Below are positions 20,061 to 32,240 of a stretch of DNA of 64,000 nt, piece after piece. The DNA lies in the NCBI RefSeq assembly GCF_964355755.1, contig NC_092671.1:4971001-5035000 (forward strand). The letters run 5' to 3'. The stretch is from Antedon mediterranea (Eukaryota > Echinodermata > Crinoidea > Comatulida > Antedonidae). The notes under the pieces are model-generated. The model was not told the origin of the DNA, made no database searches, and saw only the letters and a program-made list of their open reading frames with translations. Position 1 is the stretch's first letter. The number at the start of each line of letters is the position of its first letter. A program made the translations under genes and the position numbers.

Positions 20061-22398
20061 CAGGTCAACCCGTACCCATGCCAACTCGTACCCACCAACT
20101 CGTACCCAAATTTTGGCTTACTCGTACCCAAAATTTTGGCTGACCCGTACCCATCATTGGCTGACCCGTACCCATCATTGGCTAGCCCGTACCCAAGTTT
20201 AATGCTATTTAAAGTATATTTATATTACATTTAAACCCAGTTTTATTAAATTTTTAGATACCAATCATATTATGTTCGATATTAATTATAATGGCAAAAA
20301 CTATTGACCTAAAAAGTATAATAATATGTACAGACTCGTACGAAAAAAGCACAGCTTTCATCGTATTTGCGTACGTCGTATTTGGTCAAGTTAATACTTG
20401 AGGGCGCTGTTTTATATGGGATGTCAGTGGTCGGCTGTGCTGCATTCTATTTTTTTTTCATTTATGAGTTATTCATCTATTATTTTCTACAAATAGTAGT
20501 ACACGGAAATTGAAATACCCACTAGTCTGTGATGATGAAAACTTGAATTATTAAAAGTAAACATGAATATCTTTTATACATAATTTGTATTTTCATTTTA
20601 TTTTACAGATAATGAAGTAATGTGCTTTTTGAAAATCGTTTTAAAACGAATGTTTTTTGTTGTTTTGTTTTGCAAGTTTTGGAAATTATTAAACTGTTTT
20701 AACATTTCGAAAATATTTAAATACATTTTTAAGTAGTCACTCGTATTTTAAAATCACGAAACTATTTAAGTGGATACCAGCCTCATTGCTGCTATGAGCA
20801 TCTTAGTAGTAGATTAGATTATTGCAGTTTATCTAGTACCTACAATGACGGATGTGAGAGTAATAATAAAAGGTAACCTCCCAATAATTTAACATTTAAT
20901 TACAAACGACGACATTTGCTGTTATTACGTTTTCATTTTATAATGATTATTACTGTATTATTAATAATGACTAAAAACCGAAATAAATACTACAAACTTA
21001 AAAAAATCATCTTATCGCTGACAGATACGTAACTCAGACACGTGTAGGGGCCTTCAGAACGTTTATATTATTTTAGTAAATAACGACATCCGTTGCCATG
21101 GAAAAACGATCGTAGTTCATTCATTTGTCTTATTTGACACATTATAGAATGCGTATTTTTTTTTAAAAGGGAATCCCTCGTCAGCAAAAACACGTAGCTG
21201 TAAGTTATTGAGGAAACATTTACCAAAAATGCTTAATTACCGTAAACAAACAGATAATTTTACTGAATTATTTCAGAAAAAAAATAAATAGAAAACGATC
21301 ATACGCCACATTGCGTTGTCTATTTTTGGACACACTAAAAATGGACCCGTACGTACAAATGCGTTTTTTTTAAATATTAAAGAGGAATCCCCATTCAGCA
21401 AAAACACGTACGTAGCTGTTATAGAAGAAAATCTGCCAACATGTTTAATAATTGCCTTACAGTACGACAGTACGTGTATATGATCATTTCACTGAATTAT
21501 TAATAAATAAAATATATGGAAAACGATCATACGTCATTACTGAGTCGTCTCTTAGACGCCGGCCCTATAAATGCGTGTTTTTTGTAATAAAAGGTTAATC
21601 CCGGTCAGCAAAAACACGTAACACGAAATCTACGAGTAATTCGACCCCATAGCCCTGCAGGCTTTTTGCTTAAAACAGGGCGTTGTTAATTCAACCAATT
21701 TTGAACATACAAATACAATAGAAATAATAATTACTTGATCGAATGTAATCAGGAAAGATAATTAGAATAAAATAAAAGAATAAAAATTGATAAGTATAAA
21801 ATTATACGTTGTTGGTACTTTACCTGGGCTTAATTGACTTGTAATACTAACTATACAACAGTTAAAATATTTTTTTATTAATTAATTTTCTCTTACGTAA
21901 ATAAAAAAGACACATCAAACATACGTTTATAAAACTATAATACTACATTTAAATAAATGTTAACAAATATATGCCTAATTAAACGAAGTCTACAATCAAA
22001 TCAATGGTCATTAATTTTTTTATTAGCACAAAAAACAATTTAAATATAAAAATATTCATACGGCAAAAGCATCCGTTTTGCGCCGATCAAATCATTACAA
22101 GTAATTATTCAAATTGGGTACGAGTAGGCCAAATAATGGGTACGAGTAAGCCAAAAATGGGTACGGGTAAGCCAAATAATGGGTACGAGTAAGCCAAATA
22201 ATGGGTACGAGTAAGCCAAATACTTGGGTACGAGTAAGCCAAATATTTAGGTACGAGTTGGCATGGGTACGGGTTGGTTTGGGTACGGGTTAGCCAAAGT
22301 GGGTACGAGTTGACCAATTATTTGGGTACGAGTTAGCCAAGTTGGGTACGAGTTGGCATGGGTACGGGTTGGTTTGGGTACGGGTTGACCAGCACCCC
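20061..22398. mobile_element. TU/foldback-like element B nested in the Harbinger element
   Basis: The left array (20063-20195) has units like AACTCGTACCCA and GACCCGTACCCATCATTGGCT. The right array (22118-22390) is the inverse, with about 13 units of 16-25 bp such as GGGTACGAGTAAGCCAAATA. The outermost GGTCAACCCGTACCC on the left is matched inverted on the right. Possible 8-bp duplications GAAGAATA (20053-20060) and GCGGAATA (22399-22406) agree at six of eight bases. The interior has three tandem ~210-bp units (starts about 21150, 21358 and 21567), each with GTCAGCAAAAACACGTA. That box also occurs once in element A (~7660, as GTCAGTAAAAACACGTAGC). No coding gene is seen. Confidence 0.7.
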
Positions 22399-22909
22399 GC
22401 GGAATAGGACTCAATGTACGCCTCCATGGAGACACTCTACTGGGCGGGAGTAATCACGTCAATTTTATGGCCTAAACAGACGATAGAAATGAATTCACTG
22501 TTTTATGCTTATTCGATAGAAAATAAACAATGAATTGATACTTATCTTTAAACTGTGATAATTAATTTGATCTTAATAATAACACACAGCATAATAAGGG
22601 TTCAACTCCGTAAATTCAAAATGTAATACAAAAAATCACTTCCCTCCATTTCCCCGCGCAAGTGATTTCCCCCACACACGATGATTGTGTCCCGAGCAGC
22701 AGCCAGCCAGCAGCTCAGCTCTTCATGACCTTCGACATATAAACACGGGCTATGATTGGTCAAATGTAGACCGTATTCCGTTCCGTTCCATCTCGATCAA
22801 ATCAAGAGCGATCTGTCCGTTCCGTTGTTTTTCACCGGCCGTTCATTTTTCACGGAACGGATTTGGTGTAAACGCTGCTATTGTTTTAACGCTTTTCGAT
22901 TTTCTAACA

Positions 22910-22959
22910 AAACGGCGCCGTCTTCCGTTCCGCCAAACGGAACAGGTGTGAATGCCCCT
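22910..22959 (-). repeat. right terminal inverted repeat of the Harbinger element
   Basis: Ends GGTGTGAATGCCCCT followed by the TTA target copy. It is inverted relative to 15258-15307. Confidence 0.9.
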
Positions 22960-23133
22960 TTACTCAACATGCATGTTTTTCGTGGTATCTTTGCTTTAAC
23001 TGGAACTTAAACCCCCTAAGTTAAAGAAAATATTTATTGGAATACACTTTGCACACAAATCAATATGCCAAATTGGTTACTTTTAAATACCTCTGGCTTC
23101 AGAAAAAAAACACTATCATCATCGCGAAGCAAG

Positions 23134-26100
23134 ATGGCAGCGACCATAAAGCAAGTTCCCTTGAGTTGCAGTGGTCACACACGACCTGTTGTCCATCTTG
23201 CTTTCAGCAAGATCACTCCAGATGGTTACTTTCTCATCAGTGCCTCTAAAGGTAAAGTTGTTGTGTAATTATATATTTTTAAACTCTTGAACTTGTGTGG
23301 TGTACTGTAGTCTAGCTAGGCCAGTAGTTTTTATGGAAATAAAGAAAGAAGAGAAAGGGCCTCCTGGCGGAAGAAATTGATTTGTGGTTGACTGGTTTTG
23401 TGAAGTATGAGGGAATGGGCCTGGTCTAGGCCTAGACATTTGTTATACTGTACTTTTATTTATACGATATCTAATTACGCCTAGGCCTAGACATTTTTGC
23501 TCACAATGTTATACTTTATAATTAATACAATTTATAATAATTCATATACAGTCAACTCTCCCAATACCGGACTCTCTGAAAACCAGAAACTCTCCCAATA
23601 CCAGACTTTTTTTGAGGACCAAAAGGTCCCAAATTTATTTTTACCATTAAAAACACATTCCGAAAACCAGACTTTCCGGAAAACCAGACTTATTTGGCCG
23701 GCCCAAAGGTGTCCGGTATTGGGAGAGTTGACTGTATAGGCCTAGGCTAGTAGGCCTAGCTAACTAAGCCTAGCACATAAATCTAGGCCTAGCCTAGGAA
23801 TCCTGAATTAGTAAGGTGGGGGGGGGGGGGGGGGGGGCTAGGCTTATGGGCCGGATGTCGATGACATACAGCCTAGTAAAAAGTAGGATAACTATTATTA
23901 TATTATTAATATATATGATTTATTAGTAACCTCTATCCTGGGCTACGCCTATATTCGATTTCATTGCATAATAATAATCATAATTCAATTTTAAAATTAC
24001 TTACAGATGGCAAGCCGATGTTACGTCAGGGTGACACAGGGGACTGGATTGGAACATTTGAAGGGCACAAAGGAGCTGTTTGGAGTGCAACCTTAAATGC
24101 TGAGGCAACCAGAGCTGCCACTGGGGCTGGAGACTTTTCAGCGTATGTTCAACCAGGATTTAAGTCAAATATTAATATTAGTGAATAATTAGGAGAGCTA
24201 AAAAGCAAGGATAAATCTCAGTGACCCAACCCTCACCACAAAGCATTTAATCAGTGATTCCAGGAAGATGTAAATTAAAATAATATTTTACATCTCCCTG
24301 TTGGTGATATCCAAAAACAAGGTAGTTAATTTTTGCCAAAATTAATTTGAAAATGTTATCAAAGACATTTTCGACCACATACTGCAGTAGGGACAATTGA
24401 TGCTTGACCTGTTTTTATTGTTTTATTTTTTTTTTGACAAATAAATAAATGAAATATACAATATGTACTGAACTGTACTGTAAAGGCATTGTTCACTACA
24501 GTAGATTTGTAGTTGTACTTCCTATATGATTTTATATTACGACTAAATCAAGTTGTTCATTATTAGTTCATAATAGTTGATAAGGATATGTAATATGTAC
24601 AATAACTATTTTAGTCAGTTTTCATATAATAATAATTATAATATATTCTATGTTTGCAGGAAGGTGTGGGATTCTGTTGGTGGTTCAGAACTTTACAATT
24701 TTTCTCACAAACATATAGTCAAGGCAGTTGATTTTTCAAGGGTGAATATGTTTTAGTAGTAAATACAGTTTAGGAATGATTAGAAAAACATCAAAGTATT
24801 GTATAGTTACAATATGACATGACATTTTAAAAGAGATTTAAAAAAAACGAAAATAAAAAAAAAAAAACATTTTCACAAACTACTTAAAAATAACCCAGTT
24901 CGTAAAATCAACGATCTAAGAATTCATTGAAATCTTCTAAACTTAAACTAATTTTGTTAAATACAGTTGTATAAAAGAGGCAAATTTACTTGCAAACAAG
25001 CAATTTGCTAGTAGATTTTTCATAATTACTTGTTTTAATTCTCAGGATACTAAATTCTTACTGACTGGGAGTAATGAAAAAATATTGCGAATCTTTGACT
25101 TAAATCAACCGGAAGCAGACCCAGAGGTGTTGAAAGGACATGAAGGTAGTATCCGACATGCTCTGTGGTGTGCAGACAATAAGAGGATAATCAGTGCAGG
25201 AGAAGACAAGACAGTTAGGTATTCAAACAGGTTTTAAAATGATATTTTATTATTTATTTCTGGTTACTCCCTGTGTCCCTGCATCATTTTGCAGTTTAGC
25301 TTTGATGCTACATCCACCTGAATGAGTGTCTCATTCAAATACCTTTGGCTTATATTTTAGTACTCTTGGGTGGGCTTCTTTTCAAGATGGGCTTCTTTTA
25401 AAAATGGGCTTCTTTTTGAAATTACTTTTGCAGACCAAAAAAAGAGTGAGGGAGTGGTGGGTGTATGGAGCTTCTTTTTGAGGTTTTACGGTAGCTCATT
25501 ATAAATTTCTTGGCATTGTGACTGCTTCAGCAGTAAAAGCATAATGTTACATTATAAGTAATTGCCTCTACCAGAGAGGTATTACCACTGTCTGTCTGTT
25601 TCTATTCACAGAGTGTGGGATGCTAGCAATAAATCATTAATTACCAAGTTAGATTTTGAGAATTCATCCATCAGCCTGGAGCTGTCTCAGGATGACTCAG
25701 TTCTTGTAGTCACTCACAAGAACACAATTAGTTTCTTCAACACAGACAAGTAAGACATTAGAAAGATTTCGATTTGCGACAACTGACAATCAAACTTTGC
25801 ATGTTAATTCATGCATGCAGGGATATTGGGATGTGTTTCTTAACTCCCCATTTTGACACAGTTTTGATGGTTTCTAGGTTCAGACGATGACCGACGACAC
25901 ATTAATCAACCTCACTTAGTTAGGTCATTGATGCTCCCTATTTAAGGTTAAGTTACCAATGTGTAGTTACTTACTGTTACTCTGTTTTACTTTTGAAATA
26001 GACCCACTGCAGCCATGTATTATATTCTCATTAATTAATCACCCAAATATAAATAGTAATAATTATGCTGATTAATAAAAATTGATTGATTGATTGATTT

Positions 26101-27003
26101 TATTCGATATTCATACATAAAAGTTAAAATATACAATGTATAAAAGAGAATACCTGGATAACCCATTAAGTCGACAAAAAAGTAAACTTATTTCCAATGG
26201 GGTCCAATCCGTAATGACTGAAACGTGAGTGGTTGGGCCTAGTACAATTATCATTAAGTATGACTCAGTAAAAATGAAAAAAACAAGAAAATACATACAA
26301 GACAAGATAACATAAAAAAAACAATAGAACCTGTGTATGACTTTCCATCTATCATGCAGTTTTAGACCTCAACAATTTTTTTTAAATATACAATATCTTC
26401 TCAACTCTATACAAATATTATATAAGATATGGTTATATTTATATATAGTCCGCATTGTAGTGACGGAACACATACAGATTTTTGTTTAATTGTTGTTTTT
26501 GTTTTCATTGATAGCTTTACAAAAATAAAAGAATTGACAATCCCAACTCAACTATACTCTGCTTCTTTGCATCCAGACAAATCATGCGTAGTCGCTGGTG
26601 GAGAGGACTTCAAATTATACAAACTGGATTATGATACCGGTGCTGAGCTAGGTGAGAGCAAACATAAACCTACCTCCTCCAATTAAGGACCATTTCCAAC
26701 AAACAGTTTATTATCTTTGATTTAGTTTTTGGTGTGTAATTAGCTGTAAATAATACCGGATTCATTTGCATAATTTTGTTTTATCTAGAAAGCTACAAAG
26801 GTCATTTTGGTCCTGTTCATTGTGTACGCTACAGCCCTGATGGAGAGTTGTACGCCAGTGGATCTGAAGACGGAACTCTCCGTCTCTGGCAAAACACTGT
26901 CGGAAAAACATATGGCTTATGGAAGTGCACTGACGAAAACTGTGCGGGCGATTCCAGCGTAGCGTTGTCTTCTACACCACCATCAGTGAAAGCTGAAGCC
27001 TGA
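23134..27003 (+). CDS. STRAP: STRAP/Unrip WD40-repeat protein, 7 coding exons
   Basis: Exons 23134-23251, 24007-24142, 24660-24741, 25046-25218, 25612-25749, 26515-26651 and 26789-27003 all have GT-AG borders and total 333 codons including stop. The 332-residue product is close to vertebrate STRAP (~350). Diagnostic stretches are [59 protein letters not shown] and [20 protein letters not shown]. Seven WD40 blades form one propeller; the acidic C-terminal tail is shorter than in vertebrates. STRAP is a cytoplasmic scaffold of the SMN complex, where it was called Unrip, and a partner of TGF-beta receptors and Smad7. An in-frame upstream ATG (23065) exists, but [10 protein letters not shown] is chosen because it matches the family's N-terminus. 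The Harbinger element ends ~170 bp upstream, so the promoter or 5' UTR may be partly transposon-derived. Confidence 0.95.
23549..23734. mobile_element. 186-bp pogo/Tigger-like MITE in STRAP intron 1
   Basis: Ends CAGTCAACTCTCCCAATACC and its complement GGTATTGGGAGAGTTGACTG are flanked by TA on both sides. The CAGT start and TA target suggest a Tc1/mariner-pogo relative. It is noncoding. Confidence 0.7.
23818..23837 (+). repeat. 20-base poly-G run in STRAP intron 1
   Basis: An uninterrupted G tract that could form a quadruplex in DNA or pre-mRNA. Its length is unreliable in most sequencing. Confidence 0.8.
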
Positions 27004-27525
27004 ACCAGATTTTAAACAACTACAGACAAGTACTTGATGAACGTTATTAGTAAACCAAATAGGTTCCCAACCTGTGTTACATCTACCATTTGGGTCAGTG
27101 AATCTTTATTTCTAGTACAGGTAGTAAATACTGTTTTTCACCCACCAAGGTTTGGCATACAATCAACCGGGTGTGTAAAACCGTGAATTTCCAACTACAG
27201 TAACGTAGTAGAAAATACATGATTTTATTTGGTTAATGAACACTACTTTTATGGCATCCTTTCTTTTCAAAATATCAAATTTTTGCCAAATGAAATTTTG
27301 TGTGGACAGAAAAGAAGAATGATGCATCGCATATTCGTATAGTCCGGATTCTTACTGTATTAATTACAAGGATGGACACACCTTTTCTGACCTTAACATA
27401 CTCTTGGAAAACACATGCTTTTCAATGAGTGGTCTCTGAAAGGATCGGCCTTATTTGATCACTGGTTACAATGGATGCCGTTGTCAAGACAACTGGTGAA
27501 GGTAGCCTATAATGCCTGCTTTTTA

Positions 27526-27531
27526 AATAAA
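27526..27531 (+). terminator. poly(A) signal of STRAP
   Basis: AATAAA about 520 bp after the STRAP stop, followed within 25 bp by a GT-rich stretch (GTTGGGTGTGTCTTTTTGTT). That is the normal arrangement for 3'-end cleavage. The interval 27004-27889 otherwise holds only this 3' UTR and the TRIM gene's downstream region. Confidence 0.55.
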
Positions 27532-27889
27532 GAAGACAAATGAGTTGGGTGTGTCTTTTTGTTACAATTTTATTGTATTTGTTTTCAGACAGTGAAAATA
27601 TATAAAATGTGTGAACTAATCTATTAAAAACTATTATTATTTTCATCATACACAAACATTTTTATAACATTGTAAACAATGAAATGCAATGAATTTTTTC
27701 GAGAAATTAATGATTATTTTATTTGTATTATTTAAAATATTCATTACTTTACAATTTTTTTACAGATTATTTTTAAATTTATAAATTAACTGATAATTTA
27801 ATTTAATAATTTGAACATTTCAATGTAGGAAATATTTTATACATATAATTATAATTTGTATACAGGGGAAGAGTTTTGCTTGTTTAATT

Positions 27890-29619
27890 TTAATATTTAA
27901 ACATTTTGATTGTGCTGTCATCGTAATTTGCTACAGCAACCGTACGTGGGTTATATGAAATGATACATAACTGATTTGGATAATTAATTCTATCTTCTTG
28001 TTTATCAATTCTTTTGATGAATTGTCCATCACTACTGAAAAGTTGTAGTTTGTGGTAACTTAAGACGGTGATGTTACCATCCTCATCAACTACAACTCCA
28101 CATGGCATCATCACCTTACCATCCTCAGCTCCTCCATTGATAATTACTTTCATTGACTGGTTAATATCATACAATAATACTTGACTCTGTCCAGCATCTG
28201 CTACAAGTACTTTACCAGTTTTGTAAGTGTAACATCAGAGTATCCATTGAAAATTCCTTTCTTTTGCATTCCTATCTTCTTCAACAGCTTACCATTAATT
28301 ATGTCAAACATGAAAAAACATTCAATGTGCCAATCTGCTACATATATAACATTAGTTGCCTCATCTATGTGGATACCACATGGGTTTTTCAATACACCTT
28401 TACCAATGGATTTGATCACATGACCATTCATATTACATACTTGAATGCATTTATTACCTTCATTACTGAATGCTATGTTGTCATTCTTCATTCTGGACAT
28501 GCTGTAAACTTTCACACCTTCTGGTAGTGTAATCTTTCTTATACATCCTCCTGATACTTTGTATTTGTAAATTTCATTTGTGAGCAATGAAACCAGCAAA
28601 TCATCATCATCACACTTTACCACTCCTCTAGGGGTAACCTCTACTTTGATAGTAAGTGGTTTGAATACATTACCAATGTCATCACATTTTGCTACTGTGC
28701 TAGGCATATCCTCTTCCTTAATATTAACTGGTTTCAATATAACTTTTTCAATGTCATTTTCTTGTAATAAATCAGTTGGATGTTGGTTTCTGATAAAGTT
28801 AATTTGTCTAGTAGTACTGACTTGCTTGATTTCTTCAGATTTGTTAATTTCATCCATCATTTTATTTAATACAATCTCACTTGATTTCATAGCAGTTGCA
28901 GGCTCACTCATTAATAACTGATTTAAGGAACTCATATGTTTAGTCAATTCAGAATTGATTTTTGTTAGATTTTGAATTTGTTCGTCATTAACTTTCTTTT
29001 CATTTTTATAAGATGTTTCAACTTTTTCCTTCATTTCATCCGCTTTTTTCTGGATATCTTTGAGACTTGCCTCTTTACTTTCTTTCAGTTCTTTACCATT
29101 CTTTGTCACTATTTCGAGTTCGTTTTCTATATTTTTTATGGATTCATTGGCAGCTTTCTTTAAGTCGTCTGAGGTTTCTTTAAACGTATTAAATGCTGTA
29201 ACAATGTTAATTAGTTCATGTTTTCCATCCCCAGCAACGTGTTCCATTTCAGTGCATTCTATGCATATTGGTACTTTACATTTTGTGCAATACATTTTCA
29301 ATGGTTTAGCATGAGAAAGGCACAGAGAGGTAGTGCCTTTAACCTCATCTTTCTGTTCATGTTGTATGACAGTTTCCAAGAGGTTGTTAAGAAATGGGTT
29401 TGGTGCAAGATTTTGCAGCCCTCCTACTTGAATGGGATTTGACTTGCGACAAATAGGGCATGTCAGCTTGCCATTGTTGGTATGAACCCAATTCCACAAA
29501 CACTTCAGACAAAAACTATGATGGCAGCTAAGTGATTTTGGATTTTCTAATCTGTCATTACAGATAGAACATTCTAGTTCTTTCTCATCTATAGACACAT
29601 TTACATTGTTGCTAGCCAT
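27890..29619 (-). CDS. TRIM/RBCC protein with NHL-type propeller, one apparent 1-base frameshift
   Basis: A single coding exon starting MASNNVNVSIDEKELECSIC (ATG at 29617-29619), just after an acceptor (TTGCTCTTGCAG), so a 5' UTR exon exists upstream. RING finger at 17-57 (C17, C20, C32, H34, C37, C40, C54, C57). B-box 2 at ~98-135 (CLSHAKPLKMYCTKCKVP). Coiled coil at ~140-265. NHL-like propeller from ~330 to the end, with CGIHIDEATNVIYVADWHIE and CGVVVDEDGNITVLS. The frame breaks in the propeller: it runs into a stop at 28201, while the next frame carries the missing blades to 27890. Adding one base to the TTTT run at 28219-28222 would reconnect them, for ~576 residues. It is probably an E3 ubiquitin ligase of the TRIM2/3/56 type. 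The break could be a homopolymer error, a polymorphism or a young pseudogene. Confidence 0.85.
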
Positions 29620-30249
29620 CCTGCAAGAGCAATTGTAACAAGTGATTTTTTTTATGTAGACATTTAATATAGCAATAGTTTTTTTGTTACCTAAAATACA
29701 CAAGAACTTAAAATCAACATACTAAAAGTAATGATTGTTACACCATGTTAAGTAATTACAGTCTATCGATGTATATATATATGATCATGTATTTAGGCAA
29801 ATTTTCAAAATTGAATCATTGTTCTAATAATGGCTCAATATCATTACAAAGTTGCTTAATGTATACATACCGTAACCCATTTGGAAGCCTACAAACAACT
29901 GTTTAAATTTAAAACAGATTCAAGTTTATAAGACCAATTCTAAGTGATTCAATTGTAGACAGATTCTCACCTCCTCCAAAATATTAAAATTAATTGTTTT
30001 AATATAGCTTTTATTACAGTGAATTATTAATTTAAATAGACCGCACTGTAAAACGAAAACATTTATTTGATTATTCACTTCTTAAATCTAAAATAGAAAA
30101 ATCCATAATGGTTTTAGGAAATTTTGTAAAGCTGAAATTGTAATTATAATATGTTTTAAAAAAATGCCTTGTTGAAGCTTTCCTAATACGTGCAGATGTG
30201 GTCGTTGCAAAATGACTAGTAAGGGATGTATTTCATGACACCTGGTATT

Positions 30250-31660
30250 TAGTAAGTTATCAGTTTAGTTTCAGTTTCAGATTTATTTCACACAAAAATA
30301 CACAGTAAATACATTTTTTATAAGTAATAATAAAATGTGTGTGGAGATTGCAATAAGCCAAATTGGCGTTAGGTCTGAACCTCCAAATAAAACAAATATA
30401 TAAATATAAATATGGTAATGACTGAAATAAGTAGAAAAATAATACAAAATAGAGGCATTTTAAAAAAGTTGTTCTTAGTGCAGGAAAAAGACAAAAAACT
30501 AATGTGCATAACTATGAATTAATAATTGTTTATATTTTTTTTAAAGAAGCTGAAGTATTTGACAATTTGAGGTTAAAAGGCAAAATATTCCATAAATATG
30601 GTCCATAATAAAAGATGTCCTACGAAGTAAAATAGAAAACCTTTCATAAATGATATTTTTAGAAGTCGAAGAATGCAATTGACAAAAATATGAAAAGAAA
30701 GTATTAAATTGTGAAGGAAGCTGGTTATTACTGAAACAAAACATTAACATGGCTGTTTGAAGTTTGTTGATATCGAGAATAATATAATACAAGAGTGTTG
30801 TAGAGTGAGAATAAAATATCAAATGGAAGTATGTGTTTGAGTTTAGATAACATTCCAACATTTCTTGATACCGTTTTATAAATATTGGCAATATGAACGC
30901 CCAAATTTAATTGGGATTCAACTATAGCCCCAAAAAATCGGACGATATCTGATGGTAGATCTTTAGATTTCTTATCATGATTAAAGTAAATTAGGTTAGT
31001 TTTGGATAAATTAGGTGATAATTTGTTAACTTTAAACCATGCAGAAATATTCTGTAATTCTATATTAATTGATGATATAAGGGTGTGTACATTTTCATGT
31101 GAAAAAACAAAATTAAGTTAATAACTTTGAAGTGTTAGGGAGATCGTTTACATATATTAAGCCATGGACCTAAAATTGACCCTTGGTATGCCACAAGTAA
31201 TGGGCAAAATATGGGAATTAATTGAATTAATAGATGTAATTGCTGTTAATTAAGTTTAGTGAGCCTCTAACGCCATAATGGGAGCTTTACGGAAACCGTA
31301 TTGATTGTCAATGTCATGTATAATAATATATTTGGTAAAAAAGGACAATAGCCTGTTATAAATTATTTTGTCAAAGATTTTTGAAAAACAAGGAAACAGA
31401 GCTATGGGTCTGTAATTAAAAAATTGGTGTGGATCATCTTTTTTACATATGGGTATAATTTTAGCAATTTTCAGTGCATTCGGAAATTTTCCAGACTGAA
31501 GTGAAATGTTAAAAAAAAACGGTTTGCAAATAAAAGGGGTTATTTTCTTTATTACTTCTAAAATTTAACAATCACCACCAAGCCACAACTCCACTACAAT
31601 TTTTAAAGCCTGTTTCTCTGTTAATGTTACAATGAGTTGCTTTGAATCAACACACTATGC
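30250..31660 (-). mobile_element. degenerate non-LTR retrotransposon (LINE), reverse-transcriptase remnant
   Basis: Read on the minus strand, 31510-31280 translates without a stop. It contains LQSGKFPNALKIAKIIPICK, NYRPIALFPCFSKIFDKIIY and NQYGFRK, typical of the fingers/palm of CR1/Jockey-group reverse transcriptases. Further on (31230-31140) a damaged GIPQGS-like segment is readable in shifting frames. The 116-codon frame at 30541-30891 fits the region after the reverse transcriptase. Multiple frame breaks show it is dead. Confidence 0.75.
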
Positions 31661-32157
31661 TTCCCGAGATCAAATGGAAAGGTTCAAAACAGACATACCA
31701 GTTTATAAGACCAAATCTAAGTGATTAGATTGTAGATAGATTCTCATCTCTATTCTTCCAAAAATATTTAAATTTATTTTTTAATACAAAGCATAAAACA
31801 TGGATGGAATAATGCCTATAAGTAAGTTTCACTTTATAAAACTATCTTTTAATAGATATTTCCTATATTGTATTTATTACAATTCCTTATTTCCTACATT
31901 TGGCACTGAAATTCGCTAAACAAAAATGCGATAACATTTTAAATAATAAAATAGATATAATTCATGTTTGAAGATGCATACAAAACCAAAAATGTATGAT
32001 TAAATTATTATATAATTTTGAACTGGAAACTATAAAAAAAACCCTTAACCATTTTTTCCATCAAGGTATTCAATTTGGAGTGTGTATAAAAATGCATTAA
32101 ATACAACATAATGATATTAACTACCAAATGCACTATAGTTCATCATTAAATACCAGT

Positions 32158-32163
32158 TTTATT
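32158..32163 (-). terminator. candidate poly(A) signal of the FKBP14-like gene
   Basis: AATAAA on the minus strand 78 bases after the stop codon. It is plausible by position only. Confidence 0.4.
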
Positions 32164-32240
32164 ATCAAGGTATTAAGTTTGGAATGTGTAAATTCATAAA
32201 ATATAACATAATTATATTATTAATATAACTATTACAGACA

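Larger units (their letters stand above)
15258..22959. mobile_element. complete PIF/Harbinger DNA transposon, 7.7 kb
   Basis: Terminal inverted repeats of 50 bp (15258-15307 and 22910-22959) start AGGGGCATTCACACCTG and differ at only two positions. TTA is duplicated at 15255-15257 and 22960-22962, the target preferred by Harbinger elements. A related subterminal copy of CATTCACACCTGTTCCGTTT lies at ~15349. The element carries the two genes expected for the superfamily, a DDE transposase (+, 15402-17012) and a DNA-binding accessory protein (-, 18119-19153, here MADF-BESS). Both frames look intact, so the copy may be young and potentially autonomous. A foldback-like element (20061-22398) is nested in the right half and accounts for much of the length. 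Confidence 0.92.
29620..32240. other. intergenic: TRIM upstream region and a decayed LINE
   Basis: Positions 29620-30240 are AT-rich and presumably hold the TRIM promoter and 5' UTR exon. Positions 30250-31660 are a LINE relic. A segment near 31690-31760 (TTTATAAGACCAAATCTAAG) repeats one at 29925-29980, so the LINE insertion is flanked by similar DNA. No other gene is seen. Confidence 0.5.

Noticed and set aside
22105-22435. Minus-strand frames rich in Thr/Pro/Tyr
   Set aside because: Translations of the GGGTACGAGTAAGCC array of element B.
28181-29442. Several plus-strand frames
   Set aside because: Antisense shadows of the TRIM coding exon.
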